NCBI RefSeq assembly: GCF_024704835.1
Contig: NZ_JAMXBE010000007.1
Location: 77,474 to 141,473, forward strand
Direction of reading: 5' to 3'
DNA length: 64,000 nucleotides
Source: Parapedobacter tibetensis
GTDB taxonomy: Bacteria > Bacteroidota > Bacteroidia > Sphingobacteriales > Sphingobacteriaceae
The notes beneath the pieces were generated by a model. That model was not told where the DNA came from, searched no databases, and was given only the letters and a program-made list of their open reading frames with translations. This document shows, one piece after another, positions 1-10,400 of this stretch; positions within the stretch are counted from its first letter, which is position 1, and every line of letters begins with the position of its first letter. The translations under genes were made by a program, and so were the position numbers.

Positions 1-43
1 CCTCAAGTAATTCTTATTTTGGTAAACCAGCTTAAAATGGGAT

Positions 44-1594
44 TCACCAATCAACCGATATGGGTGTTAATTTCTCGCTAAACGCAACTTGTTTGCCATC
101 TGCGAATACCCGCAGCCCCTTACCTTTTCCATATTTATTTCCATGCTCATCCCACAACACCGTCAGTAGCTTCCCTTGATATGGAACTTGGTCCAGGCAG
201 AACCATTTCCATTTGCCCTTCGGAACCAACGGTTTCAAGACCAATTTCCCTTCATCGTTTGGTTTTAGCCCGATAAGGTCGTTGATGATCAAATCGATAA
301 ATCCAGAATGGTTGTAAAATTCACTTCTGGGATTGTCACCCTTAAGCCATTCACCGGTCACCTCATCCTGGTATTCTCCCAAATATAATTTGCCATCCTT
401 TTGGTGGGATTCGGCATATTTGCGCAATTCTTCATAATATAGGGCCTTGGTCATGTCCCCATGATGCTTATAGGATGACAATAGATTGGCAAGTGCCTTG
501 AGGGTTTGCGTAGAGGCAAAAGGCCACAATGCCCCATCCCATTCACATCCATGGCCCGAACCTCGTGTGCGGAATGTAGGCTCCCTACGTTCGGCTGTGG
601 TCAATCCCCATGGAGCCTTAAATCCCATGGTGTCCATAACTTGACTCCATGCTTTGGCAAATTCTCCTCGGTCATCCACCATATTAAAATACCAGGGTAT
701 AAAGCCAATCGCTTCCCGGGGTGCCAAACTGCTATCCGCAGCCAGTTTTGTCCGATAGGACTTTCCCGCTGAATCCCATAGGTTTTCGTCCACCAAACGT
801 TTAATTCGATTGGCTTCATCTTTATACTTTTGTGCAAGTGGTTGGTTGCCTACGATTGCCGCCATACGCTGCAATGCCACCGCATTGCCATACATGTAAC
901 TATTAATCGTGGGTCGTGCATTTTTTTCACGTCTTCCGCCACTAACGGACTCTTCCATGCCATCCTTGACGTCATGCTGCCAGAACAACCCATTATCCAG
1001 CGAACGGGTATCGACCCAATGCTGGTATTCCGTATCCAGCAAGGGCAATAAAGCGGTTAACTGCGCCGTATCTCTTTTGACTAAGTAATAGTTATACACG
1101 GCATCAGACAACCAGTTGCTGAAATTGTGGAATTTGGAATCCGGCTGTTTTTGTTCGTATTTAAGCCAAAAGTCAATATACTGATCGATGTAGACTGTGT
1201 TTTTCAACCAACGCCCCTCGTAGATGTGATGCCCTAACGCGCAACTGATGGAATTGAATGGCCCATCATGTTTTACCGGTGTGATGAATTCCGTAAAAAT
1301 GAAACCCTGTGGGGTCTCTTTCAAATGTTTTCTGAAACTCCACCACCTGTAGTAATAAACTTCCGTCAGTTTATCATCCGGGCATTCAAAAAGCGGTATG
1401 TTTGATGCTAGCCAATCCAAAGATTGATCGTTTGAAATCAGGTTTACCACATGCTCTGCATCATCCACGTTGAACGATTCAACATGCGATTGCAAAATTT
1501 CCACATTCAATATATAGGGATTTTCTTGTGCGTTAGCGGACAAGGAAAATCCTACTATCAGGTACATCAACGCAAAAAAAACTACACTCTTCAT
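44..1594 (-). CDS. MGH1-like exported glycoside hydrolase
   Basis: The 516-aa protein has an N-terminal signal peptide (hydrophobic stretch at residues 4-20, likely cleaved after ANA). The rest looks like the (alpha/alpha)6 barrel of mannosylglycerate-hydrolase/GH63-like proteins: an internal WDGALWPFAST segment, a GLFWQHDVKDG segment near residue 200, and a small beta-rich C-terminal part. The family removes terminal hexose from small glycosides; the substrate here is unknown. It is the last gene seen of the leftward catabolic locus. The start gives a clean signal peptide. The fold is fairly sure from motif resemblance; the specificity is not. Confidence 0.8.
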   Translation of the reverse strand: MKSVVFFALMYLIVGFSLSANAQENPYILNVEILQSHVESFNVDDAEHVVNLISNDQSLDWLASNIPLFECPDDKLTEVYYYRWWSFRKHLKETPQGFIFTEFITPVKHDGPFNSISCALGHHIYEGRWLKNTVYIDQYIDFWLKYEQKQPDSKFHNFSNWLSDAVYNYYLVKRDTAQLTALLPLLDTEYQHWVDTRSLDNGLFWQHDVKDGMEESVSGGRREKNARPTINSYMYGNAVALQRMAAIVGNQPLAQKYKDEANRIKRLVDENLWDSAGKSYRTKLAADSSLAPREAIGFIPWYFNMVDDRGEFAKAWSQVMDTMGFKAPWGLTTAERREPTFRTRGSGHGCEWDGALWPFASTQTLKALANLLSSYKHHGDMTKALYYEELRKYAESHQKDGKLYLGEYQDEVTGEWLKGDNPRSEFYNHSGFIDLIINDLIGLKPNDEGKLVLKPLVPKGKWKWFCLDQVPYQGKLLTVLWDEHGNKYGKGKGLRVFADGKQVAFSEKLTPISVDW

Positions 1595-1713
1595 GTTTAT
1601 ATTGATAACATAAGCTATTGGTTAGCTATTGCAATGCTAACATTTTAACCTCGGGCATTCAAAGAAAACCCAAAATAAATCCTCGCAATCGTTTCCAAGC
1701 CAAGAATTAAAAG

Positions 1714-2727
1714 CTAAGAAAAGGTAATCATGGCTTTTATCGTCTTGCTTTGTGGGTCCAAAAGATTCGGAAAAAAATCGGCGATTTCCTCAAAGGGAAT
1801 TTTGTCTGTCACATACAAGTCGGGAACAATCCGTTTTTCCCGAAGACAAGTCAGTACATGTTCAAAATCTGCGACGGTTGCATTTCTACTGCTCATCAAT
1901 GTCGCTTCCCGTTTGTGAAATTCCGGATGGTTTACCAGAATCGCGTTTTTTTGCAATCCAATCAGGACATACCTTCCACCATGCGATAAATACGAAAATG
2001 ATTGATTGATGGCATATTGATTTCCAGTACAATCGATGATAACAGTAGGCATATCGCCATTTGTAAGTTCGCTCAACTGTTCCAGCACCTTGTCATCCCG
2101 GCCATCGATGGTGTGTGCTATTGAAAGCTTATCGCGGCAAAACTCCAATCGTTTGGGGTTGACATCCATGGCAATAATTTCTGCACCAGCAATCCTTGCC
2201 ATTTCCATGGTACCCAAGCCAATTGGCCCCGCACCGACAACCAGCACGTACTCTCCAGGTGATATGGATGCCCTGCGCACACCATGGGCGCCTATGGCCA
2301 ATGGTTCGACCAGCGCCAACTCATCATCGGAAAATCCGTTTCCGGCCACCAAGTAAGCGTCTGGCACTAGAAAATGAGTCGACAAGGCCCCATCGACATG
2401 GACGCCACATACCTTAATATCCGTGCAGCAATTGGGTTTTCCATTACGGCAGGCAATACATGATCCACAAGAAAGGTATGGCACGATCGTTACCCGATCT
2501 CCTCGGCGAAAGCCCTGCGCGGCGGTTTCAACGATTTCAGCAGAGACCTCATGTCCCAAAACACGTGGATAGTTAAAATAGGGCTGCGTGCCTTCGAAGG
2601 CATGGATATCCGTACCACATACACCGATCTGCCGTATCTTCAGTAGGGTATGCCCTGCCTTCCATAGGGGCATCGGGGTATCGATGTAACTAAATGTTCC
2701 CGGATTTATACAGCTAAGTTGTTTCAT
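1714..2727 (-). CDS. Zinc-dependent NAD alcohol/sugar dehydrogenase (MDR family)
   Basis: This is a medium-chain dehydrogenase of the sorbitol/threonine/galactitol dehydrogenase type. Numbering from the chosen start, the catalytic-zinc residues are C37, H59 and E60, and the structural-zinc cysteines are C87, C90, C93 and C101. A Rossmann motif GAGPIG is followed by an acidic residue in AMDVNP, which favours NAD over NADP. The reading frame opens upstream to 2784, but a GGAG seven bases before the ATG at 2727 supports 337 aa, overlapping the end of the GH106-like gene by 14 bases. It probably oxidises a sugar or polyol released by the neighbouring glycosidases; the substrate cannot be read from sequence. 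Confidence 0.85.
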   Translation of the reverse strand: MKQLSCINPGTFSYIDTPMPLWKAGHTLLKIRQIGVCGTDIHAFEGTQPYFNYPRVLGHEVSAEIVETAAQGFRRGDRVTIVPYLSCGSCIACRNGKPNCCTDIKVCGVHVDGALSTHFLVPDAYLVAGNGFSDDELALVEPLAIGAHGVRRASISPGEYVLVVGAGPIGLGTMEMARIAGAEIIAMDVNPKRLEFCRDKLSIAHTIDGRDDKVLEQLSELTNGDMPTVIIDCTGNQYAINQSFSYLSHGGRYVLIGLQKNAILVNHPEFHKREATLMSSRNATVADFEHVLTCLREKRIVPDLYVTDKIPFEEIADFFPNLLDPQSKTIKAMITFS

Positions 2728-5700
2728 CGTCATTCTCCAGTAATAATGTAAAGTTGGTGTATAGCCCATAATCCAGGACATCATAGGACAGACCCGGTGG
2801 TTGCTTATCTGGTGCTGCCATAAACATGGCAGGTTGCGCTTGCCAATGGGATGGATTATTGTGATGCGGTCCCAATAAATTCTTGTGACTTCCCAAAACC
2901 GTTACCTTCACGACATTTTCGCCTTGCTTCAATGCCCCATTGATATCCAGCTCATATGGCGGCCAAGCGATAATACCAACTTCATTTCCGTTAACGGAAA
3001 CGGTTGCAACGGTTCCATCCCATGCATCTAACTTGACTCGGGCTTTGGGATTTCCATTCTTCATGTTACGGTCAATATAATACGTTTGGGAGTAGGAAAC
3101 GCCATAGGAATAAAATGGCAATCCCTGGCTGTGCCAGCTTCCCAATGTCAAGGGCTTTTGGTCTTCGATTCGCCAGCCCTTTTCCAGCGGGCTCAATGAA
3201 AACGCCCCCAAAAGGTACACCGATTCAAGTTCAGCATGGATATGCATGGGTGAAACTTCCAGGCTGATGGCATTCGTGCCTTCCTTCACCCATTCCCCAA
3301 TATCAAATACACCGATTTCCTCATCCAACCACCATCTCCCCTCAATGGGTTTGACGGAATTTCCATTGATTTTAACATTCCAAAGTTGGGGCCTTTCGAT
3401 AGCAAGTTTTAATGAATTTTTGACCTCTTGCTTGACCTCTCCAAGTTCGAACCTGAAAACAGCTTCCAATTTTGAGTTCGAAGGAAAATCGCCTTTGTCT
3501 AAAATATTTGTTTTGTATTGGACCGCTCTATGCCAAGGGTTGCCGTGCGAGAAGCCATAGTGTTTATAGCTTTCCATTCCAGCCCTTACGGCGTATTGTT
3601 CTGACGATACTTGCCGCCCATCCAATAGTAATTCCGCATAATCGAGCGTCAGTACATTGGATGTATCCCGGACAACCTGCATCTCGCCTATGGGAGTTGC
3701 TTCGCTATAGGGGATGGTATCGATGCTTTCTTGGTCAATCAGCGCTTCTTTTAATTTATTGTGGCTTACGAATAGGAGCATTTCACCTATCGGTGGTATG
3801 TCAGCATGAAAGGACAGCTTACCTTCTCCTTGGTATGTTACTGGATAACGGCTGATTTTACCAGTAAAAGCATCCAATAAGACGACCTCCTCCCCTTTTA
3901 ATGTTATGGTCGCTTCGGCCGACAATGAATCGTCTGTATTGACAAGGAAAATAATTTCTCCATCCTGCAGTTGCATTCTTCGGTGAAATAAGTTTCCGGT
4001 CGCTGATTTGGTAACAACAAATTCCTCGGAAGACAGGTACTCAATCAACGGTTGGTCAGTCAGTCTTTTCCATGAAGCTTCAGTCGAGTTCTTCAATTCA
4101 ATAACTTCGGTCGACTGCTTCCCATCCACATAATCAGGTATTTCACCAGCGAGGATCACTTCACCACCTTGTTCCAAATAACGCTGGAGAAGCACTACGG
4201 TTGACCTATCCATGCTTTCCATACCCGGAGGGATGACCAAGCGGCTATAGCTCCGTTGTGAAACCACCAGTTGCCCATTTTTAATATCCCCGAAAGCCGC
4301 GAGCACTTTTTCACTTCCAATATCATATTCGACATGTGCCTTTTCCAATTGAAGCGTAAATTGCTGGAAAGCACGGGCTATGCGCGCGAAACCATCATGA
4401 TTGCCTGTCGGGGCGTGGTACATCCAAGCCGCACTTGTAGGGGCTAGCACCAGTGTGTTATTGATTTGCTCACCGGCAGACAGCACCCACGACAATCTTC
4501 CATAATAATCCCCTAAAACTTTGTAATGCTGCCACCATGGTTCATGGTAACTGAACGACTGGGGATAATCCCGTTTCCGCGCCCCCGCAATGGTCATCAG
4601 CGAATGGTGTTGGTTTAAAAAATTGACCCCCAGCACATACTGCCAATCTCCTATGCGCTTCAAGTCCTTAAAGGTTACATTCCACCCCGCCGCACCGTAA
4701 CTCTCACTGATCGCACGTCTACGGCCCATCTGGTTGGCGATGCTACTTAATTCTCTTACGGCTCTTGCGCTCCCAAATTGCGATCCCACCGTGCCTACGG
4801 CCTGCTCATCATAACGGTTGAAGAGGATGTCTATGCCTGGTATATGCTGCCAAGCGGCCAACGCCACCCAATCTCCCCCGTTACGGGGGCTCGGCCAACC
4901 GTGCTCAAAATAATGCCCTGTCCACATCAAAGCATTAGCTTCTGCAAATTCATAATAGGGTTTGGCCCAACGGTCAACGAACATTTCGCCCAGCAAGGTA
5001 TAGTAGTTGTGCCTTACCTGCTGCCATTCATCCCCCAATTCAGCCAACAGCTGGGGTAGCCTGGGTTTAAGGTCATACCCCCATCTTTTTTCAAAAAGCG
5101 GAAAAAGGTCCGGTGTCCAACGCACGCTATTGGGTTCCGTTGGGCGGATACGCGTCTCATCTGAAAAGGCCGCCGAGATGGTTTTACCAAATTCATGTCC
5201 AAGGCGTTCTTTGTACCCTTGGTAAGTGATTTCTAAAAATTTATCTGTAACCCCTTCATGCAATAGGTCTACATAAGCCTGCCCACCATACCAGGGATCG
5301 TTTGATTCATAATACGTTTTACTAAAGAGGTAGTACGCTCCTGTCTGCCCCAATTCGACATCCCCTTTATTGACGATTTCAAACGCGTTGTCTTTATGCT
5401 GGACAATAAATTCGTATTCCTCAAATGCATTGTCCGGCAGCTTGTTTGCCTTCTCCTGTTGATATCCATTACCATGTTCAATCGATGCCGGATATTCGAC
5501 AGGTACATGGCCCCCGGCGAACCCACTGGGAAACGAATTTTCATCATAAATATTGATCTTCAGGCCAAGGCTCTTCGACTGGTCTACCGCGTATGCGTAC
5601 AATTCATGCCATTGCTCGGATAGGTAGGGCGTGATCAACCCCATTCTTGGATGTATAAAAACCCCTCCCAAGCCTGCTTCTTTGAAATGCTTTAGGTCGC

Positions 5701-5920
5701 GATCAATCTTTTCCTTGGTCACCTCATCATTCCATACCCAAAAGGGCATGGTCCTGTATGCCGCTGGTGGATCTTCAAAAGCCTTGGCAACGGTTGCGAA
5801 ATCCAAGGTTTCTCGAATATATGTCAATTCATGACGGTTCCCATCACCATGCTGGCAAGCACTAACTATGCATGCCAATAATACGGTGGAAAAGCAATTC
5901 CAAATCTTAGCATGTTCCAT
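2714..5920 (-). CDS. GH106-like alpha-L-rhamnosidase-type lipoprotein
   Basis: About 1068 aa. The opening domain (FWVWNDEVTKEKIDRDL, then GLGGVFIHPRMG) is typical of the large GH106/glycosyl-hydrolase proteins whose characterised members cleave alpha-L-rhamnosides. A galactose-binding-like beta-sandwich with the NGNEVG type of motif lies at the C-terminus. From the ATG at 5920 the protein has a lipoprotein signal ending VSAC, so it should be lipid-anchored in the cell envelope; the longer frame from 5956 would bury that signal. It lies between the DapA-family and dehydrogenase genes, and its end overlaps the latter. The rhamnoside specificity is inferred from family only. Confidence 0.8.
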   Translation of the reverse strand: MEHAKIWNCFSTVLLACIVSACQHGDGNRHELTYIRETLDFATVAKAFEDPPAAYRTMPFWVWNDEVTKEKIDRDLKHFKEAGLGGVFIHPRMGLITPYLSEQWHELYAYAVDQSKSLGLKINIYDENSFPSGFAGGHVPVEYPASIEHGNGYQQEKANKLPDNAFEEYEFIVQHKDNAFEIVNKGDVELGQTGAYYLFSKTYYESNDPWYGGQAYVDLLHEGVTDKFLEITYQGYKERLGHEFGKTISAAFSDETRIRPTEPNSVRWTPDLFPLFEKRWGYDLKPRLPQLLAELGDEWQQVRHNYYTLLGEMFVDRWAKPYYEFAEANALMWTGHYFEHGWPSPRNGGDWVALAAWQHIPGIDILFNRYDEQAVGTVGSQFGSARAVRELSSIANQMGRRRAISESYGAAGWNVTFKDLKRIGDWQYVLGVNFLNQHHSLMTIAGARKRDYPQSFSYHEPWWQHYKVLGDYYGRLSWVLSAGEQINNTLVLAPTSAAWMYHAPTGNHDGFARIARAFQQFTLQLEKAHVEYDIGSEKVLAAFGDIKNGQLVVSQRSYSRLVIPPGMESMDRSTVVLLQRYLEQGGEVILAGEIPDYVDGKQSTEVIELKNSTEASWKRLTDQPLIEYLSSEEFVVTKSATGNLFHRRMQLQDGEIIFLVNTDDSLSAEATITLKGEEVVLLDAFTGKISRYPVTYQGEGKLSFHADIPPIGEMLLFVSHNKLKEALIDQESIDTIPYSEATPIGEMQVVRDTSNVLTLDYAELLLDGRQVSSEQYAVRAGMESYKHYGFSHGNPWHRAVQYKTNILDKGDFPSNSKLEAVFRFELGEVKQEVKNSLKLAIERPQLWNVKINGNSVKPIEGRWWLDEEIGVFDIGEWVKEGTNAISLEVSPMHIHAELESVYLLGAFSLSPLEKGWRIEDQKPLTLGSWHSQGLPFYSYGVSYSQTYYIDRNMKNGNPKARVKLDAWDGTVATVSVNGNEVGIIAWPPYELDINGALKQGENVVKVTVLGSHKNLLGPHHNNPSHWQAQPAMFMAAPDKQPPGLSYDVLDYGLYTNFTLLLENDDETT

Positions 5921-5995
5921 CGAACGAGGGTTAGTAAATATAAAATATGGTTTCAATCAAGCGTAAAATTAACATTTTTTCTTTTTGATAATTCG

Positions 5996-6931
5996 CTAAA
6001 CGGCTAATTGAATGTTAATATCTTGATACAATGTTTCATAAGCGCCAGCCAATATATCCATTTTTGTTTTTACTTCTTGGTCAAACACGCCCATGAACCG
6101 TCTGGTAAACGTGGATATTGCCAGGCCCCGCTTCTGCAAAAAATATTTGGCTACCACAGGATACACGTCATGCATCACATCCATATGGTCAATGAAAAAT
6201 TGCTGCACCCGACTGACCTGATCCTGCTGTGTGGGATCATCATAATGATTACACAACCATACGACTAATTCCGGGAAATAATTCCCCTGGATACAGGAGA
6301 GTCCCGCCGATCCGGCTTTCAGTGATTCCACGGCGTGCACCATATATGCATCATACAGCCCAAATCTGGGCATGTGTCTAGTCGATTCCAGTTTAGCTTT
6401 GACCAAATCGATGTCTAAGCAGGTGTCCTTGTGATAAATGACGCGTCCGGTATCTACGAAGTTACGGAGTTGTCCTGCCGGCAATATCCGTTTAAATGGG
6501 TCGGGGCATTCATAAAAACCAAGAGGAATATCATCCGTGTGCTCCAAAAGTCGATAGACCCGTTCTTCAAAAACATCGTTCATTTCTATTTCGGTAGCCA
6601 ACATGTTGGTGATGACAATGGCCGCCTCAATACCGGTATCGTACATCCGTTTCACAAAATCGGCCTGTTCTCGGATGTTACCCCCAAAAGTGGCCGTAGC
6701 TACTACCGGAACTGTCCCCTTAACCACATCTACCACATGTTTGGTCACGGCCAAACGCTCTTCTTCGTTCATCTCAAACATTTCACTGGAAAGGCAATTG
6801 GCAAACAGTCCAGCGGCGCCGGCATTTAAATACAGTTCCGTCAACCGTGTCAGCCCATTATAGTCCACCGCTCCGTCTTCTTTAAAAGGAGTAAGCATCA
6901 CGGGGATGAATCCTTTTCGTTTTTTGCTCAT
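5996..6931 (-). CDS. DapA/NanA-family lyase or aldolase
   Basis: 311 aa, class I aldolase TIM barrel of the dihydrodipicolinate synthase/N-acetylneuraminate lyase family. The Schiff-base lysine lies in YHKDTC (usual context GxKD), and the helper tyrosine in GFYECP (usual context YNxP). Its place among glycosidases, a sugar dehydrogenase and a symporter argues for a 2-keto-3-deoxy sugar-acid aldolase or dehydratase rather than lysine synthesis. The altered FYECP context also differs from housekeeping DapA. The start ATG is the only sensible one, and nearly 500 bases separate it from the upstream gene, so it may have its own promoter. Confidence 0.85.
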   Translation of the reverse strand: MSKKRKGFIPVMLTPFKEDGAVDYNGLTRLTELYLNAGAAGLFANCLSSEMFEMNEEERLAVTKHVVDVVKGTVPVVATATFGGNIREQADFVKRMYDTGIEAAIVITNMLATEIEMNDVFEERVYRLLEHTDDIPLGFYECPDPFKRILPAGQLRNFVDTGRVIYHKDTCLDIDLVKAKLESTRHMPRFGLYDAYMVHAVESLKAGSAGLSCIQGNYFPELVVWLCNHYDDPTQQDQVSRVQQFFIDHMDVMHDVYPVVAKYFLQKRGLAISTFTRRFMGVFDQEVKTKMDILAGAYETLYQDINIQLAV

Positions 6932-7406
6932 TAAGTGTGTTTTATACAGTAATTGCCTTATAATTGATTTTAAACAAAGATAGGATGGTGTATATTGGCT
7001 ATTCTATATCAAATTGGCGGGGTATTATAGGATGTTATCGAAGTCGATGTTTGAAGTTAAATTTGCAAAATTCTTTACAACAGTTTATATTTGAATAATC
7101 ATCTAAATAGGGTTTTATCTATAATATTGGAAGTTGGTATACGGATGACGCAGATTAAGCAGATAATCGCCTATTTTTGATTATTTTGTGGACAGACGTT
7201 AAAGAAACATCATATTCTTTCTAGAGAATGACAATGCATACGATATACCCAAGCAGGTACTTTCGGGTATAAGGTGAACGATACCCTCAGGAAAATCCGG
7301 CGGTTCAAGGAAAAAATGGTCAAACACAAACTAAATGATTAGGCTGCCGGCCTCACTATCCCACACTCATGGCCGCGTATAGACCGTTTTAAGAATATTT
7401 ACCCTA
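6932..7406. other. Long intergenic stretch with repeat arm and possible gene remnant
   Basis: This 475-base gap in an otherwise tightly packed locus has no credible intact gene. It holds one arm of a dispersed repeat (7141-7171, GGATGACGCAGATTAAGC) and a short open stretch on the plus strand (7232-7342) without a good start codon. I see no clear terminator. Confidence 0.5.
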
Positions 7407-10400
7407 TCAATCGTCGTGCGTAAGCGTGGCCAAAAAGCTAACCACATCACGTATCTCCCGTTTTGAAAGGATGTCCTTCATGTCCAACATACTCGACGGG
7501 GAAAACGTCTTTTTCAGAATTTGGTCCTGAGGAATAACTTGGTCGGGACCTTGTCCTTTTTTGATTCGTACATGCTGCTCGTTTTCCCCTTGGAAAATAC
7601 CGGAAACGGTCGTGCTATCCTTCAACTCCAAAATGACCACACCATACCCCGGCGCCATGCGTTTGCCAGGGTCGATAAGCGACTCCAGCAACTGTTCGCG
7701 CGATAACCGGTTAGCAACCCCATTAAGGCGTGGCCCTGCATTGCCCCCACGGTCGTCATATGCATGGCACTTCATACATTGCGCCTGCCCATGTTGGAAA
7801 AAAACCCGCCTTCCGCGGTCTGGGTCCCCTCCTTCTAAACTGCTTGCGTAGGAAGCCATCAATTCATCGGGCGAGATGTTGCCGCTGATACTTTTATACC
7901 GGCTGATTAACTGTTCTGAACGCGCACTATCCAATGCTTCACCCAATTCTAAGTAGATCGCCGAACTTAGCGTACCTTGCTTCATTTTATCCAGCAGCTT
8001 TCCGAATACCTCTTCCGTTTGGGCAACAGGTAATCTTCCTAACGTAACGATGGCTGCCTGTTGCTCCGCAAGGGTTCTGTTGGCTATCACATCGGCCAAC
8101 AAATTGACCATCACATCAGGAGATATGCTCATGTGTTCGAGTAAGTCGAGTGCAGCAACGCGTACCGTAATTTCGCGATCTGCCAGAGCCAACTTGATCG
8201 CTTCCTCTTGCTTGGGATCTCCCAACGCTACCAGTGCATTGAGACTTGCCACCCGCATGGTTCCGTCACGATCGCCTTTTAAACCCGCCAAGAGTCCAGC
8301 CGATGCTTCCTTGATACGCAGCTTAGCGGTCGCTTTTGCCGCGCTGAGCCGTACAGGTAGTTCCCGATCGGTAAGTAATGCGATCAATGCGTCTGCTGCA
8401 TGACGGGTAAGCACATCAGCGTCTCGTTCTACCACCCCTCTGTAGCGTCCATCTACGCGGTCGAGCACCGAGGGCTTGGCCCATACACTTATCGCGTCAA
8501 CCGCTTCTGCCCGCATCGGCGCGGGGCCACCTACCCGTTTGGCATAATCAATCAACTGTTGAAGATTGCTTTCCTTACCAACCCGTAGGTTGGCATTGAT
8601 AGCACGCCGTACCAAGGCTTCGTTGGTGAACGTTGTGGTAACCAAAACGTCGGCAAGGGCAGGTAGCGCTCCCGGAATGGAAAGGTCATCATTGATTGCC
8701 CGTGCGGCCTCGGTAACAATAAATTCATCGGAATCATTCAGGAAAGCAGCAATATCCGGATTTCCCATTCTTCTGAGTGCGACCACTGCCGCTATCCGAA
8801 GCGCACGCGACGAGTGAGTGGCTAATGCCAGTACAGGCTCGACCTTACCTATGCGCGCAAGGGCCAAGCTACCTGCATGCCTGAGATACGCATCTTCGTC
8901 GTTATTGGCTTCCAACATGGCAATAAGCGGCTGTACGGCTGGTTGGTGAGCTATCCGCCCCAACGCTTCGGCGGCAAAGAAACGGGCACGGCTGTTGGTA
9001 TCCTTTAACAAGGGCATCAATGCGTCCCCCGCATCGGCATACCGGATATCGCCCAGCCATTTGGCGGCCTGGGCCCTGATTTCGGCATCGCCATCGCTGA
9101 GCAAGGGAACCAATAACGCACCGTATTGCTCATCTTGGCGAGCCAGTTGGCTGATGCCCCAAATGGCGTGTATACGCGCCAACTGGTGATCGGTTTGCCT
9201 AAGGCTTTTCTTAAAGGTTTCCACGCCTTTTTCTCCACGCTTCACCAGTTCAAATTGCGCCTTTTGCCTCACCCGCATATCTTCATGGTTCAGCAAATCA
9301 CCAAGTTCCGCGGTCTGAAAATCCGTGAAATCGGCCGCCAACAACGACTTTACCCTTTCTCGCATCGCATTGGATGCAGCATCTTGGTGATCGAGCTTCC
9401 AGATACGACCATAATCGTGAGTATCCCAGCCATCTATCCAGTCGGCCACATACAGGGAGCCGTCCGGACCGAAATCAAGACCAGTGACCAACACGCCGCC
9501 CAACACCTTTTGGTGGTCACCCAACTCAAAACTTGCGCCTTTTGGTTCCAGCTTAAAACTATGGACACCCGAACTGGCTGGGTTGCCCACAAATTCGGCA
9601 ACGAAGAATGTATTTTTATATGCCGGACTCAATGCCGTGCCTGGATTGTATACTATACCGGCAGGGCCGTTTACGAAATTGCTGATACAAGGGGTGATGT
9701 AGGCTGCCTGCCCTTCAAAACGGGGCACATACATTTTTTCATCCATCCATACCTTATAGCTGTTGTTATTCGGATCCCTATATTTGCCATACTGCCAATT
9801 ACTGCGCCAGCCTGCATCCGACCCGTTTACAATATAAACCAGCCGTTCCCGCTCGCCGGGGTGGTCGCCATCATTGTCTTCGCTGATGATATTGCCATAC
9901 TCATCAAACACAAATTGATGTGTATTGCGGAGCCCGTGGGCAAAGATTTCAAAATCGCTTCCATCGGGATTTGCCCGGGCAATGACCCCGCTATTCGGAT
10001 GCTCCCATTGCTTTCCGTCTTGGTCCTTACCGTTGAAACCAATGTCGCCGATCTGCCAATAGAGACGGCCGTCCGGGCCCATCTTTACACCTGACATGCC
10101 ATGGCCACCGAAACCGATATGGACACCATATCCATGCGATATCGATGTTTTCTCTTCATAGATACCGTCTTTGTCCTTATCGGTCATCCGCCAAAGATCA
10201 GGCGCCACTGCTACATACAGGTTTTCCCCATCGGCATACACTCCACCGGCCACATCTGTTATCTCTTCATGGAAATCATCCACGACCAACTGTACCCTAT
10301 CGGCTAACCCTCCACCGGAAACATCGTCAAGACGGTATACTTTTTCCCGCTCCACGGTCAGGTCCCGCCAATCGTGCGAGCCATCGCCGTTCAAGTCCGC

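Noticed and set aside
9126-10094. 322-codon plus-strand frame opposite the HEAT/cytochrome gene
   Set aside because: Antisense to clearly coding propeller sequence; the product resembles no family.
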